This document shows positions 19,123 through 29,940 of a stretch of DNA of 64,000 nt, one piece after another. How positions within the stretch are numbered: position 1 is the stretch's first letter; each line of letters starts with the position of its first letter. The notes under the pieces are model-generated. The model searched no databases, had not been told where the DNA came from, and was given only the letters and a program-made list of their open reading frames with translations. The translations under genes were made by a program, and so were the position numbers. Source of the stretch: an uncultured Planctomycetaceae bacterium (GTDB taxonomy: Bacteria > Planctomycetota > Planctomycetia > Planctomycetales > Planctomycetaceae); the NCBI GenBank assembly GCA_937916515.1, contig CALFSX010000278.1:1-64000 (forward strand). Direction: 5' to 3'.

Positions 19123-21066
19123 TTACAGCTTTGGCAGTTTGATTGTGCTGCGGACGCCTTTCGGGTCCCACAGACGATCGCTGACCACAAAGCCGAAGCC
19201 TCGTGATTTTTCGTCACCTGCTCGGCGAGCCCATGGTGTGCCGGGGTGTTCTTTGATCACAACGTCCAGCAGGTCGAAGCATTTCTTTTCTTCGGCGGCA
19301 ACCATTGTGATGTATTCGTCGCGTTCAACGGTCAGCTGAAAGGCTTGTTTCAGGCGAGAAAACTGAGCTTCATCGGGCACGATGTTCGCATTTTTGTTGC
19401 GCCAGAAGTTCCATTCGTTGGCCATTGGGTTTTCCGGCTTGGGCATGTTGTTGGCATGAGCGTCCATTGTCAGCAGAAACTGGTACAGCCGCAGTCGGAA
19501 AATGTGCAATTGAGCATAGGCAAGGTCATAGCCAGCTCGCCAGCGTTGAGATGATTCCTGAGCTCGCAGTGGTTCAACACTGTCCAGCAGTGCGATGCCT
19601 TCGTTGACCAACAACATGGCCTTGGCTGCTTTTTGGACCTGCTTTAACGCTTCCTGCTGAAATGGTCCTGGTAACAGAGGGTAGTGTTCGTCACGAATGT
19701 TGAGTTCCGGGTCGTGAGTTTGAAACAACACTTTGTTGGACGATGGATTCAGTCGAGCAATCACGTTCCATAAAGCTGTGCGGAAGGGGCTCATTGCACG
19801 TTGTTCGGCGTATTCTCGGCGAGCCAACAGCAGCGGCGTGTATTCTCGCAAAGCCAGAAAATCGTATTTGCGTTTATCGTTGGCACCTTCACCGACCAGA
19901 GTTTGTTCTTCGCCCGGCAATACAAAAAAGATGCCTCCCGTTTCTTTGGCCATTCGCACCTGTTCGTACGGACCGAAGCCGGCAGATTGAGCGTCGTAGC
20001 GAGCTTCCAGGCCGTCCCATTGCAGGCATTCAGGAAACGCTGTTTCCGGACCACGGCGAATCTGCAACCAGAAGTCTTCTTTGATGTCCTTGGCTTTGTC
20101 TTCGTACGTCCAACGTTGGCGAGCATACGGATAGCCGAACATGCTTTCGCGGCCCATCACATAAATGGGAGCCTTCGCGGTCTTTGCGGCCAGGATGGCT
20201 TCTTCCACAGAATCGCCGTCGTCGCCGGATTCGTCAGACACGACAATCACGGCCAGCTTGCGTTTGCCTTGAATGGCCATTCGAGTGTATTTGCGAATGA
20301 TTGCGGCAACCGAACCGCTCATGTTTTCTTCGCCTGACGGATCTTCCTGAACCTTGTCGATGGCAGCCATCACAAGTTCCGGATCAGACGTGGGGCGTGG
20401 CGTGTGTTCGTGAATATCTTTGCCGTAGCTGGCTACCACGGTCAGCAGCAATTCACTGCCACCTCGGCGAAGGTCTTTGTCCTGAGACGCGGCGATGCCC
20501 AGTTCTTCGTAGACTCGCAAATAGTTTTGACGAATCTCTTTGCGGTCGTCGACCAGACTTCCGGATTCGTCAAACAGCCAGACGACAGTCACTTTTTGCT
20601 GACGCATCATGCGGATAATTTCCTGAGAAATAATCCCCATGGCAGCTCCATAGCCTTCGACCATGGCACCCACTTCGCCGGTGATTTCGCCTTCGCCCAG
20701 TTCGGCGGCCATCACCTCGTCGCTCATCTGCATGGCTTCCACGCGAGGAGCGTCGACCGTGGCTTCGTTCATCACCTTGGCTTTTTGAACGTCAACAGGA
20801 GTTGATGCGGCCTGACTGGCGGCTCCCACCGCTGTTGACGGAGTTCCGCCGGCGATGACGTTCAGCGTTTCTGCGGGTTTGGTATCGAGCTCCAGCTTCT
20901 GCTCAATTTCTTCTTTAGGAAGGTCTTCGCTGAAGATGGATTCCAGAAGAATGTCCGGGCTGCCAGCATCGATGACCAAAGGAATCATCATCAGCACCAG
21001 CAACACAACGACGTGTACCAGCAATGAAACGACGATCGACGGAGCGTTCTTAAGGAAATCCTGCAT
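19123..21066 (-). CDS. Membrane-anchored von Willebrand factor A domain protein
   Basis: N-terminal TM (SIVVSLLVHVVVLLVLMMIPLV); MIDAS-like VVWLFDESGSLVDDRKEI; KRKLAVIVVSDESGDDG. Confidence 0.8.
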   Translation of the reverse strand: MQDFLKNAPSIVVSLLVHVVVLLVLMMIPLVIDAGSPDILLESIFSEDLPKEEIEQKLELDTKPAETLNVIAGGTPSTAVGAASQAASTPVDVQKAKVMNEATVDAPRVEAMQMSDEVMAAELGEGEITGEVGAMVEGYGAAMGIISQEIIRMMRQQKVTVVWLFDESGSLVDDRKEIRQNYLRVYEELGIAASQDKDLRRGGSELLLTVVASYGKDIHEHTPRPTSDPELVMAAIDKVQEDPSGEENMSGSVAAIIRKYTRMAIQGKRKLAVIVVSDESGDDGDSVEEAILAAKTAKAPIYVMGRESMFGYPYARQRWTYEDKAKDIKEDFWLQIRRGPETAFPECLQWDGLEARYDAQSAGFGPYEQVRMAKETGGIFFVLPGEEQTLVGEGANDKRKYDFLALREYTPLLLARREYAEQRAMSPFRTALWNVIARLNPSSNKVLFQTHDPELNIRDEHYPLLPGPFQQEALKQVQKAAKAMLLVNEGIALLDSVEPLRAQESSQRWRAGYDLAYAQLHIFRLRLYQFLLTMDAHANNMPKPENPMANEWNFWRNKNANIVPDEAQFSRLKQAFQLTVERDEYITMVAAEEKKCFDLLDVVIKEHPGTPWARRAGDEKSRGFGFVVSDRLWDPKGVRSTIKLPKL

Positions 21067-21736
21067 CGTGTTGCCTCAAGCAAAACAGATGTACACCAAT
21101 GCGCGAATTGGGAGATTCCCGTTCGCCTAATAATAATATGACGTGGAATAGTGCAAAAAGCTACGATTCATCGCAAATCCACCATCAAACGATGATTGTG
21201 CATTCCACGTGCCTTTGCGACGCTTCCGCACGAAAAACGGAAACAATTTCGCTTTGATTCAGCATACTTCCTGAATCAACAGCAGCGCAGATTCGTTGCC
21301 GAATTGAAACACGGGCGCTCGCCAACGCAGTGAAATTGCCAATTATTGCTACTTTTTACGCGCTGGCAGCGAAATTATGTTCGTCTGCATTTGCCGAATT
21401 CAACTGCACCTCTGGCATTTAACGGTCTCAGCGGGCGAAGCCGACATGTGGCGAGGATTGATGAAATGCTTAATCTGGGAGCTTGGCGTGATTTTCCTTT
21501 TGATGTAAGCGGTTCTGGCTTTTGAGGGCCGGCCAACACGGTTCTGTTTGCGTCTTTTTCCGGTCACAAGTCGTTGAAATTCACTGTGAACAGGTTGCCG
21601 TGATTTCACGATGCCCAGCTGCACTACCGCCGAAACTGCACGATTACGGGCGTTGCCATTGCGATAACTGGTGCGGTGAAATAACTTTCGGGCATTCGCA
21701 ACCCTTCAAAACGCCAGCTATTGGTTAGTTTCAGGC

Positions 21737-23257
21737 ATGATGCCCCCAGCAAGCTCATCACGGATGACTCACGCAGACCTGCTTTCGAAGCGGTCGCGGT
21801 GTCTGCTGCTGGGAGCGAAAGGGGCTGGCATGACGGCTCTGGCAGACATTCTGATCGATGCTGGCCACAGCGTTGTCGGCATGGATAACAGCGTAACGCC
21901 GGAACAAGCCGCTTCGTTTTCGTCTGCTGCTTTTCGTTGCAACACGCCCGACGAACCTCAGCAGAAGTTGCAAGTCTTGCCTTGGAATTCCGGCTTAATT
22001 GATGCAACTCGCTTCGATCTGTGTGTTGCCAGCCCAGCGATTCCTCGCAGCGATGCGGTTCCTGCAAAGCTGCTTGCAGCCGGCGTTTCTGTAATTTCTC
22101 TGCACGAATGTCTGGCCGCCGTGTTTGCTGACACGCAGCAGATTTGTGTCGCGGGAACTCACGGAAAAAGCACGACGACCGCGATGCTGTCGTGGATTCT
22201 GGATCACAATCTGTATCGACCGGGTTTCTTTGTGGGAGCCGAACAGCCGAACTTCGGCTGTTCGGGACGCTTCACCGAAAGCCGTTGGGCGGTGATTGAA
22301 AGCTGCGAATTTCTGCAGTCGTTTCGCCATCTGCAGCCGCAGATTGTTGTGCTGACGGGTATTGAACGTGACCACTTCGACTGCTTTCCCGAACAACAAT
22401 CGGAAGACGCCGCCTTCCAGCAATTCGTTCAACAATTGCCGTCAAACGGTAAGCTGGTTTTGCGAAACGATTGCGTTCGCAGTCGGCAGGCCGCCGCCAG
22501 CGTAAACGCGGCGACGATGACGTTTGGCGTGGCTGATGCAGAACGACAAGCGTCTGGCGTTAGCCAGAAAGCCGACGTGCTGGCAACTCAGGTCAAAACT
22601 TCGGGCACAACGTCAACGTTTCGCTGTACTTTTGCGGAAGAAGCTGCCACCGTTCGATTGAACGTGCCGGGCCGTCACAACGTTCAAAATGCGGTCGCTG
22701 CAATTGCGGCGGCCATAAGTGCGGGCGTTTCACTGCGTGACAGCTGTTTTGCGCTCGCTTCGTTTTCAGGAATTCGGCGCCGTTTTGAAAATCGAGGCCA
22801 ATACAACGGCATCACGTTGATTGACGACTATGCTCACCACCCAACCGCTATTCAAGAAACCATCACAACGGCTCGCCAGGCCTTTCCCGGGCGGCGAATT
22901 CTGGTGGCGTTTGAACCTCATCAACTGATTCGCACACAATCTTTGTTTCCGCAGTTTGTACAATCCTTAAGTGCCGCCGATGAAGTTTTGCTGCTTCCCG
23001 TGTTTCCCGCGCGAGAAACGGCAACTCACCTGGAGTGCTGTCGAGCCAGCGGACGGCTTGTAAAAGCACTAAACCAGGCGAATGCACAAAACCAAGGCGG
23101 AGTTAAAGCTTTCCTGTTTGCCAATCTTGACCAGATTGTTTCCAGAGTAGACCATTCCGGCAGACCATCAGACATTTTTCTTACGATGGGAGCCGGCAGG
23201 ACCAATATCATCCATGACCAATTCAATAGACGACTTCAACGAAATTTTGTCGCGTGA
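21737..23257 (+). CDS. murC: UDP-N-acetylmuramate--L-alanine ligase (Mur ligase)
   Basis: LLGAKGAGMTALADILIDAGHSVVGMD; VAGTHGKSTTTAMLSWIL; IDDYAHHPTAIQETI; VAFEPHQLIRT; followed by murB. Confidence 0.88.
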   Translation: MMPPASSSRMTHADLLSKRSRCLLLGAKGAGMTALADILIDAGHSVVGMDNSVTPEQAASFSSAAFRCNTPDEPQQKLQVLPWNSGLIDATRFDLCVASPAIPRSDAVPAKLLAAGVSVISLHECLAAVFADTQQICVAGTHGKSTTTAMLSWILDHNLYRPGFFVGAEQPNFGCSGRFTESRWAVIESCEFLQSFRHLQPQIVVLTGIERDHFDCFPEQQSEDAAFQQFVQQLPSNGKLVLRNDCVRSRQAAASVNAATMTFGVADAERQASGVSQKADVLATQVKTSGTTSTFRCTFAEEAATVRLNVPGRHNVQNAVAAIAAAISAGVSLRDSCFALASFSGIRRRFENRGQYNGITLIDDYAHHPTAIQETITTARQAFPGRRILVAFEPHQLIRTQSLFPQFVQSLSAADEVLLLPVFPARETATHLECCRASGRLVKALNQANAQNQGGVKAFLFANLDQIVSRVDHSGRPSDIFLTMGAGRTNIIHDQFNRRLQRNFVA

Positions 23258-24095
23258 CGAATCGCTGGCATCTCATACCTGGCTGAAAATCGGCGGCGGC
23301 GCAGAGCGTTTTTATACTCCGACTTCACGCGAACAGCTTATCTCACTGATTCAATGCTGCATTTCCAGCAGCATTCCGGTACGAATTCTGGGTGGCGGTT
23401 CCAACCTTTTGGTTGACGATAGCGGAGTTTCCGGTGCCGTCATTCGGGTGCGTGAACCTTTGCTTGGAAGTATCAACATCACCGACAACATGGTTACCGC
23501 AGAGGGCGGTGCGCTGTTGTCTCACGTGGTGGCCGAATCTGTGCGAGCTGACCTGTCAGGGCTGGAAAACCTGGTCGGCATTCCCGGAACCATTGGTGGT
23601 GCCGTTATCGGCAATGCTGGTGGAAGACACGGCGATATTGGCGAATTTGTTCGCAAAGTTGAAGTGGTCACTCACACAGGCGAAGTTGTCGAACGCAGCG
23701 GCGATGAGCTGACGTTTGCCTATCGTTCCAGCAGTATTACGGACCTGCTGATTCTGTCGGTGACCTTTGAACTTCGATCTGGAGAATCCGAAGGCCTGCC
23801 AGAACGCATGAAGAAGATCTGGATCATGAAACGTGCCACCCAACCATTGGCCGATCAGTCTGCCGGATGCATCTTCCGCAACCCGCGAGGCTTAAGCGCA
23901 GGAGCACTCATCGAACAATGCGGCTTGAAAGACCTTGCAGTCGGAAAAGCTCGCATCAGCGATCGACACGCCAACTTTGTCGTCACCGAAGCGGGAGCCA
24001 GCAGCAGCGAAGTTGATTCGCTGGTGGAAAAAGTACAGGCCGCTGTTTCAGAAAAATTCGGCGTCGATCTGGAACTGGAAATCTGCAAATGGTAG
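23214..24095 (+). CDS. murB: UDP-N-acetylenolpyruvoylglucosamine reductase
   Basis: HTWLKIGGGAERFYTP; RILGGGSNLLVDDSGVSGAVIR; GLENLVGIPGTIGGAVIGNAGG; SAGCIFRNPRG; overlaps murC by 44 bp. Confidence 0.95.
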   Translation: MTNSIDDFNEILSRDESLASHTWLKIGGGAERFYTPTSREQLISLIQCCISSSIPVRILGGGSNLLVDDSGVSGAVIRVREPLLGSINITDNMVTAEGGALLSHVVAESVRADLSGLENLVGIPGTIGGAVIGNAGGRHGDIGEFVRKVEVVTHTGEVVERSGDELTFAYRSSSITDLLILSVTFELRSGESEGLPERMKKIWIMKRATQPLADQSAGCIFRNPRGLSAGALIEQCGLKDLAVGKARISDRHANFVVTEAGASSSEVDSLVEKVQAAVSEKFGVDLELEICKW

Positions 24096-24186
24096 TTCCC
24101 AGGTCCAGATCATCCGTCAGTGGACGCTGAAATTGCGGGCACAGGCAACAAGATGGCTGGATAGCCCAGGTTTCCAGCCCACCCCT

Positions 24187-24249
24187 GTCATTCCCGCGCT
24201 GGCGGGAACCCAGCTCATCCTCGTCATTCCCGCATTCGCGGGAATGACG
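24187..24249. repeat. Two tandem TCATTCCCGC-type palindromes
   Basis: GTCATTCCCGCGCTGGCGGGAAC and CGTCATTCCCGCATTCGCGGGAATGACG. Confidence 0.75.
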
Positions 24250-24342
24250 CGTTGGTGGTTGATACGATGGAGGGCCGCCCCCCCCCGTCGGTGCGGCAGT
24301 TTTCACGGGTGGATGGCCCGCGCGTTTGGGGTCGAATCTGTG

Positions 24343-25899
24343 CTACGAGCCTACGTTCAGTTGACGTAATGCATTAAGCAACTTCCTGGTGAACGGTGTG
24401 AGCTTGGTTCTGCTGTATTGGTCGCCCAGTTTGCGGATGGCTTCGGCTTGAGTTGGGTACGGGTGAATCGTCTGTCCGATGGCGGCGAGTCCGATGTTGT
24501 TTTTCATGGCGACGGTCAGTTCGGAAATCAGGTCGCCTGCGTTCTCCGCAACGATGGTGGCACCGATGATTTTGTCTGTGCCTTTCTTCGTGATGACCTT
24601 CACAAAGCCATCTGTCTGACCTTCCAGAATTGCTCGATCAACGTCGGCAAAGTGTTGAATGTAAGTGTCATATTCCGTGCCGGCAGCCTGTGCTTCGTGG
24701 TCGTACAGTCCAACATGAGCAACTTCCGGCGATGTGTAAGTGGCCCATGGAATGATCAAGTCGCTCGTTCTTTTCTTCCCAAACGGACCCAACGCAAACA
24801 GCGAGTTTTGAATAACGATGCGGGCCTGAAAATCAGCAGCATGAGTAAACTTATACTTTGAACAGATGTCTCCAGCAGCGTAGATTCCGGGGTTGGTCGT
24901 CTGCAGATAATCGTTCACTTCAACACCATCACAGTTGAACGCGACGTTGACAGCTTCCAGGTTCAAACCGTCCACGTTGGGAGCTCGACCGACCGCGACC
25001 AGCAACTGATCGACCACTGTTTCGGTGTATTCGCCGTTCTGTTTTACTCGGACAGCAATGCGTCCATCGTTGTGAGCTGCAACGCTCATGTCCTGGCTGT
25101 TCAGCATCAACCGTACGCCGTCGCGTTCGAACTGTCGCTGAACGATTGCGGCGGCTTCTTTGTCTTCTTTCGAAAGTATGCGATCCGAGCGTTCGAACAG
25201 AAACACTTCGCTGCCCAGGCGAGCAAAAGTTTGAGCCATCTCACAACCGATCGGCCCGCTGCCGACGATTCCGAATCGCTGCGGCAGTTCGGTAAGTGAA
25301 AACAGATTTTCGTTGGTCAAATAATGAATGCCTTCCAACCCCGGAATTGGCGGAGCAGATGCTCGTGCACCTGCTGCAATAACCGCCTTTCTGAAGTTCA
25401 AGGTGCTTAGCGAACCATCTTTTCGAGTAACGTGAATTGTGTTGCCGTCAACGAACGATCCCTGACCAAAGTAGACGTCAATTCCCATGTCGGCAAATCG
25501 CTGGGCTGAATCGTTGGGGCTGATTTCCGCACGCAGCCGTCGCATCCGTTCCATCACTTTCGGAAAGTCCGCCGTAACGTTGCCGTCGACGCCAATATCA
25601 AAGTTGCCCGCATCACGGACAGTGGCGGCAACACGAGCGGCCTGGATGATCGCCTTGGATGGCACGCAGCCAATATTCAGGCAATCGCCTCCCATTAGTT
25701 CGCGTTCAATCAACGCCACTCGAGCACCCAAACCCGCGGCTCCTGCAGCAGTCACCAACCCCGCAGTGCCCGCTCCAATCACGACAAGGTGATACGGCTT
25801 TGAAGCAGTGGGGTTTTGCCAGCGAGGTGGATGCACGTTCTCCGCCAACGTCTGATTGTGAGCGTCCAACGGAGATAATTGAATGAGTTCTGGTTCCAT
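24343..25899 (-). CDS. FAD-dependent pyridine nucleotide-disulfide oxidoreductase (mercuric reductase / dihydrolipoyl dehydrogenase-like)
   Basis: VVIGAGTAGLVTAAGAAGLGARVALIERELMGGDCLNIGCVPSK; SGPIGCEMAQTFARLGSEVFLFE; YAAGDIC. Confidence 0.9.
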   Translation of the reverse strand: MEPELIQLSPLDAHNQTLAENVHPPRWQNPTASKPYHLVVIGAGTAGLVTAAGAAGLGARVALIERELMGGDCLNIGCVPSKAIIQAARVAATVRDAGNFDIGVDGNVTADFPKVMERMRRLRAEISPNDSAQRFADMGIDVYFGQGSFVDGNTIHVTRKDGSLSTLNFRKAVIAAGARASAPPIPGLEGIHYLTNENLFSLTELPQRFGIVGSGPIGCEMAQTFARLGSEVFLFERSDRILSKEDKEAAAIVQRQFERDGVRLMLNSQDMSVAAHNDGRIAVRVKQNGEYTETVVDQLLVAVGRAPNVDGLNLEAVNVAFNCDGVEVNDYLQTTNPGIYAAGDICSKYKFTHAADFQARIVIQNSLFALGPFGKKRTSDLIIPWATYTSPEVAHVGLYDHEAQAAGTEYDTYIQHFADVDRAILEGQTDGFVKVITKKGTDKIIGATIVAENAGDLISELTVAMKNNIGLAAIGQTIHPYPTQAEAIRKLGDQYSRTKLTPFTRKLLNALRQLNVGS

Positions 25900-25918
25900 G
25901 AATAAGATCAATCACGTT

Positions 25919-26140
25919 CTAACAAGGGCTTCGCCCTTGCCCCACCGGCGTGGCGGGCGGGAAGACGTGGAACGTCCGAATCGCCGAGCCGCTCCGTTGT
26001 CGCTACGAAACAAGATGCGGGCACCGGGCTCGCATCATTTTGAGTAAGTCTCCAGCGTGGCTTCGCCTCAGACCATTCGAGCTAACGCTCGGAAACGCCA
26101 CTACGTCGTTCAGAAAAATTGACTCGAACCGAACAAGTTC
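25919..26140 (-). repeat. Family A repeat, modules 1+2
   Basis: CTAACAAGGGCTTCGCCCTTGCCCCACCGGCGTGGC...GAACAAGTTC. Confidence 0.9.
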
Positions 26141-26191
26141 AGTTCGACAAGAAGTCTCTGACTTTACCGAAATTCATGTGCTGCTGTCTTA

Positions 26192-26261
26192 AACCACGAA
26201 TTGGACGAATGGCACGAATTTTCCAAAGCTGTCATTCGTCAAATTCGTGCCATTCGTGGTT
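26192..26261. repeat. Inverted repeat of ACGAAT-containing units
   Basis: AACCACGAATTGGACGAATGGCACGAATTTT ... AAATTCGTGCCATTCGTGGTT. Confidence 0.8.
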
Positions 26262-26328
26262 GTTGCTCTGCACGGTCCCGTCCAGCACATAGAATTGGAT
26301 ACACTCAGAGAAGTCTAAAACGTCGGAC

Positions 26329-27663
26329 TCACGCGGTGAACAGTGTTTCAACGTGTTTTTGAGCATCCTTGTGGACAAGCAGCACTGCGGTGTCACCCGC
26401 TTGAAGGCAGTCGTCCGCATTGGGAACTCGAACATATCCGGAACGTTCAATCGCGGCGACCAGCGATTTTGGCAATGATAGTTCTCGCAAAGAACACTTC
26501 GTTGCGGGTGCGTCCTTCATGACTTCGATTTCCCAGACTTCCGCAGTGTTGCCACCGATTGGCGACCGTTCGCGAATCGGTCCTTTAGCGACCAGGCCGA
26601 CAATTTGCCGTGCCATCGCTTCTCGCGGGCTTACCGCAACGTCAATTCCCAGACGTTCTAAAACGTTGGCGTAGTCAGGGCTGCGAACAATCGTGAGCAG
26701 GCGTTTGCAGCCGAGTTCCTTGGCTTCGACTCCACACACGATATTTTCTTCATCGCGGCCTGTGCAGGCGACAAACACGTCTGCTTTTCCAACTCGAGCT
26801 TCTTCCAGATCCGCCTTGCTTTTCACGTCGGCGTGCAGAACCGTGCTGCGAGGTAAACGTTCTGCGATATAGTTGCAGCGTTCCAGATCGCTTTCCAGCA
26901 CGGTTACTCGACAGCGAGTGCATTCCAGCAGGCGAGCAAGGTTTAGCCCGATCTCGCCGCCACCGGCAATGACAACTCGCGTGCGTTCACTGGAACGATC
27001 TTCAAACTGCGACGCAATTTTTTCCAGTTCGCTGTGTGAGCCAATCAAAGTGACATAGTCGCCTCGTTCCACGTTATCGTCGCCGCCGGGGATGATGGAG
27101 CGACTGTCGCTGGAAATCAAACCAATGCGAACCGTGTTTGGCAGCTTTAGTTGCTTTAAGGGCACGCCGATCGCTTTTGCCTTACGTCCAACGTGAATTC
27201 CGTGAACTTCCACTCCTCCACGGACAAAGCTTTCCACGGCGATCGCGGATGTGCTGCGAATATGCTTGGCAAGTTCCAGAGCCGTCAGGTGTTCCAGGCT
27301 GATCAGACGATCGACGTTGAAGTGACGCTTGTAATCGAATGTACTGTTGTCTCGAAAAATCGGGCTGAACACGCGAGCAACGGCGCGAGCGGCCCCCATT
27401 TCGCGAGCAATGCTGGCGCTGATCATGTTCACTTCGTCGCGGCTGGTCACTGCCAGGCACAGGTCGGCCATTTGAATGCCTGCCTGAAACAGCTTGGCCA
27501 CGTCAAACGCAGAACCGCAAACCGTTTGCACGTCAAGCTGTTCTTCAACGCGTTTCAGCAGGTCTGCCTTTTCGTCGATGATGCAAACGTTCACTCCCTG
27601 GTTGCAAAGTAGTTCAGCAACAGTTCGGCCAACAGTTCCGGCACCCAACACAACAACGTTCAT
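26329..27663 (-). CDS. trkA: Trk potassium uptake NAD-binding protein, two RCK modules
   Basis: MNVVVLGAGTVGRTVAELLCNQGVNVCIIDE and a second VVIAGGGEIGLNLARLLE module. Confidence 0.93.
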   Translation of the reverse strand: MNVVVLGAGTVGRTVAELLCNQGVNVCIIDEKADLLKRVEEQLDVQTVCGSAFDVAKLFQAGIQMADLCLAVTSRDEVNMISASIAREMGAARAVARVFSPIFRDNSTFDYKRHFNVDRLISLEHLTALELAKHIRSTSAIAVESFVRGGVEVHGIHVGRKAKAIGVPLKQLKLPNTVRIGLISSDSRSIIPGGDDNVERGDYVTLIGSHSELEKIASQFEDRSSERTRVVIAGGGEIGLNLARLLECTRCRVTVLESDLERCNYIAERLPRSTVLHADVKSKADLEEARVGKADVFVACTGRDEENIVCGVEAKELGCKRLLTIVRSPDYANVLERLGIDVAVSPREAMARQIVGLVAKGPIRERSPIGGNTAEVWEIEVMKDAPATKCSLRELSLPKSLVAAIERSGYVRVPNADDCLQAGDTAVLLVHKDAQKHVETLFTA

Positions 27664-27798
27664 TTGATCGCCCTTGAACCAATTTTGAGCCAACGCTTCG
27701 AAACGCCGTGTTGTTGTTTGAAGAAAAACACGTTTGCAAAACCACCCCTGAATGCCGCCGACTGCTGTGAATCTGGATTGCGTGTCAGCACACAGGCA

Positions 27799-28878
<1,080 letters not shown>

Positions 28879-29015
28879 TTAAACGCAGCGACGTGGGTTG
28901 AGAAGCACGCAGGATTCAGAAGCAGGCGGTAGCATCCAGTTCCCAGCTTCAGCGTTCAATGATGAAAAAACGCGAGTGAGTGTCTGATCGAATTCTCTGG
29001 GGCCAAAAGCAGAAA

Positions 29016-29037
29016 GGGCCAGCTAAAAAGCTGGCCC
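29016..29037 (-). terminator. Rho-independent terminator downstream of csrA
   Basis: Perfect 9-bp stem GGGCCAGCT-loop-AGCTGGCCC; on the minus strand followed by TTTCTGCTTTT. Confidence 0.85.
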
Positions 29038-29069
29038 GTCTGGCTATCGTATCGGGTGACTGAAACAGA

Positions 29070-29258
29070 CTATTCTTTCACGTCTGTTCCGCCAATTTCC
29101 CGTTTAATGGCATCGTAGATTTCCTGACGATGTACCGTGACGTCCTTAGGCGCGTCGATGCCGATTCGCACCTTATCGCCGCGAACCTCAACAATGGTGA
29201 TCCGGATGGAATCACCGATAATTATCGTTTGATCGCGTTGTCGCGAAAGTACAAGCAT
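29070..29258 (-). CDS. csrA: Carbon storage regulator / translational regulator CsrA
   Basis: MLVLSRQRDQTIIIGDSIRITIVEVRGDKVRIGIDAPKDVTVHRQEIYDAI. Confidence 0.97.
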   Translation of the reverse strand: MLVLSRQRDQTIIIGDSIRITIVEVRGDKVRIGIDAPKDVTVHRQEIYDAIKREIGGTDVKE

Positions 29259-29940
29259 TGAATGTCTCCTCCATGTTATCCTTCGGCGTCACACCGACAG
29301 TTCTGGATCAGTTTGTCACGTGCCATAACAACAGGCGCGACCGTTCAGGATCGGTAGGTCGCTACAACTGGTAGACGATCACCGCAGGAACTTGGTAAAG
29401 GATTACTTCGGCGATCTGACTGGCAAATTATGCTGAACAGAATCTATTTCTGCGGAAGTTCGGTAAGCCGTGGTGAGGTTTTCTGATGTGCAGATTATCC
29501 GAGTTTTGGCATCATTGCCGTGAAGATGTGTTATTAACGATCTGACGGCTCATCATGGCTTTTCGCACCCTGAAAACCCTGAAAAGCTACATTTGCCACT
29601 GGGAAACCCACAATGGGATTACCTGAAGAAACAAACAGGCCTGAACAGTTGTACCAGATGGATTGATCACCTCAGGCGGATTGCCCGCCCATCGCTGTCG
29701 CCATCACGCCGCCTTAGGATTACGCCGCCTCTCGACAAAGATTATTGGTTCAGGCAGTGACGCAGGAAAGCCATAATTTTTAATATGGACGGCAATAATC
29801 GCCATAAACCTGGATTTTGATTAAACTTAGATCCGGTTTCGCTATAACGTTCAGCATCTGCGATCGAGTTTTCTGCCTGCCTGGTGCCGGCAGTCTTCCA
29901 ATTACTCAGCCCTCCCTCAACAGACTTCAGACACACAAGC

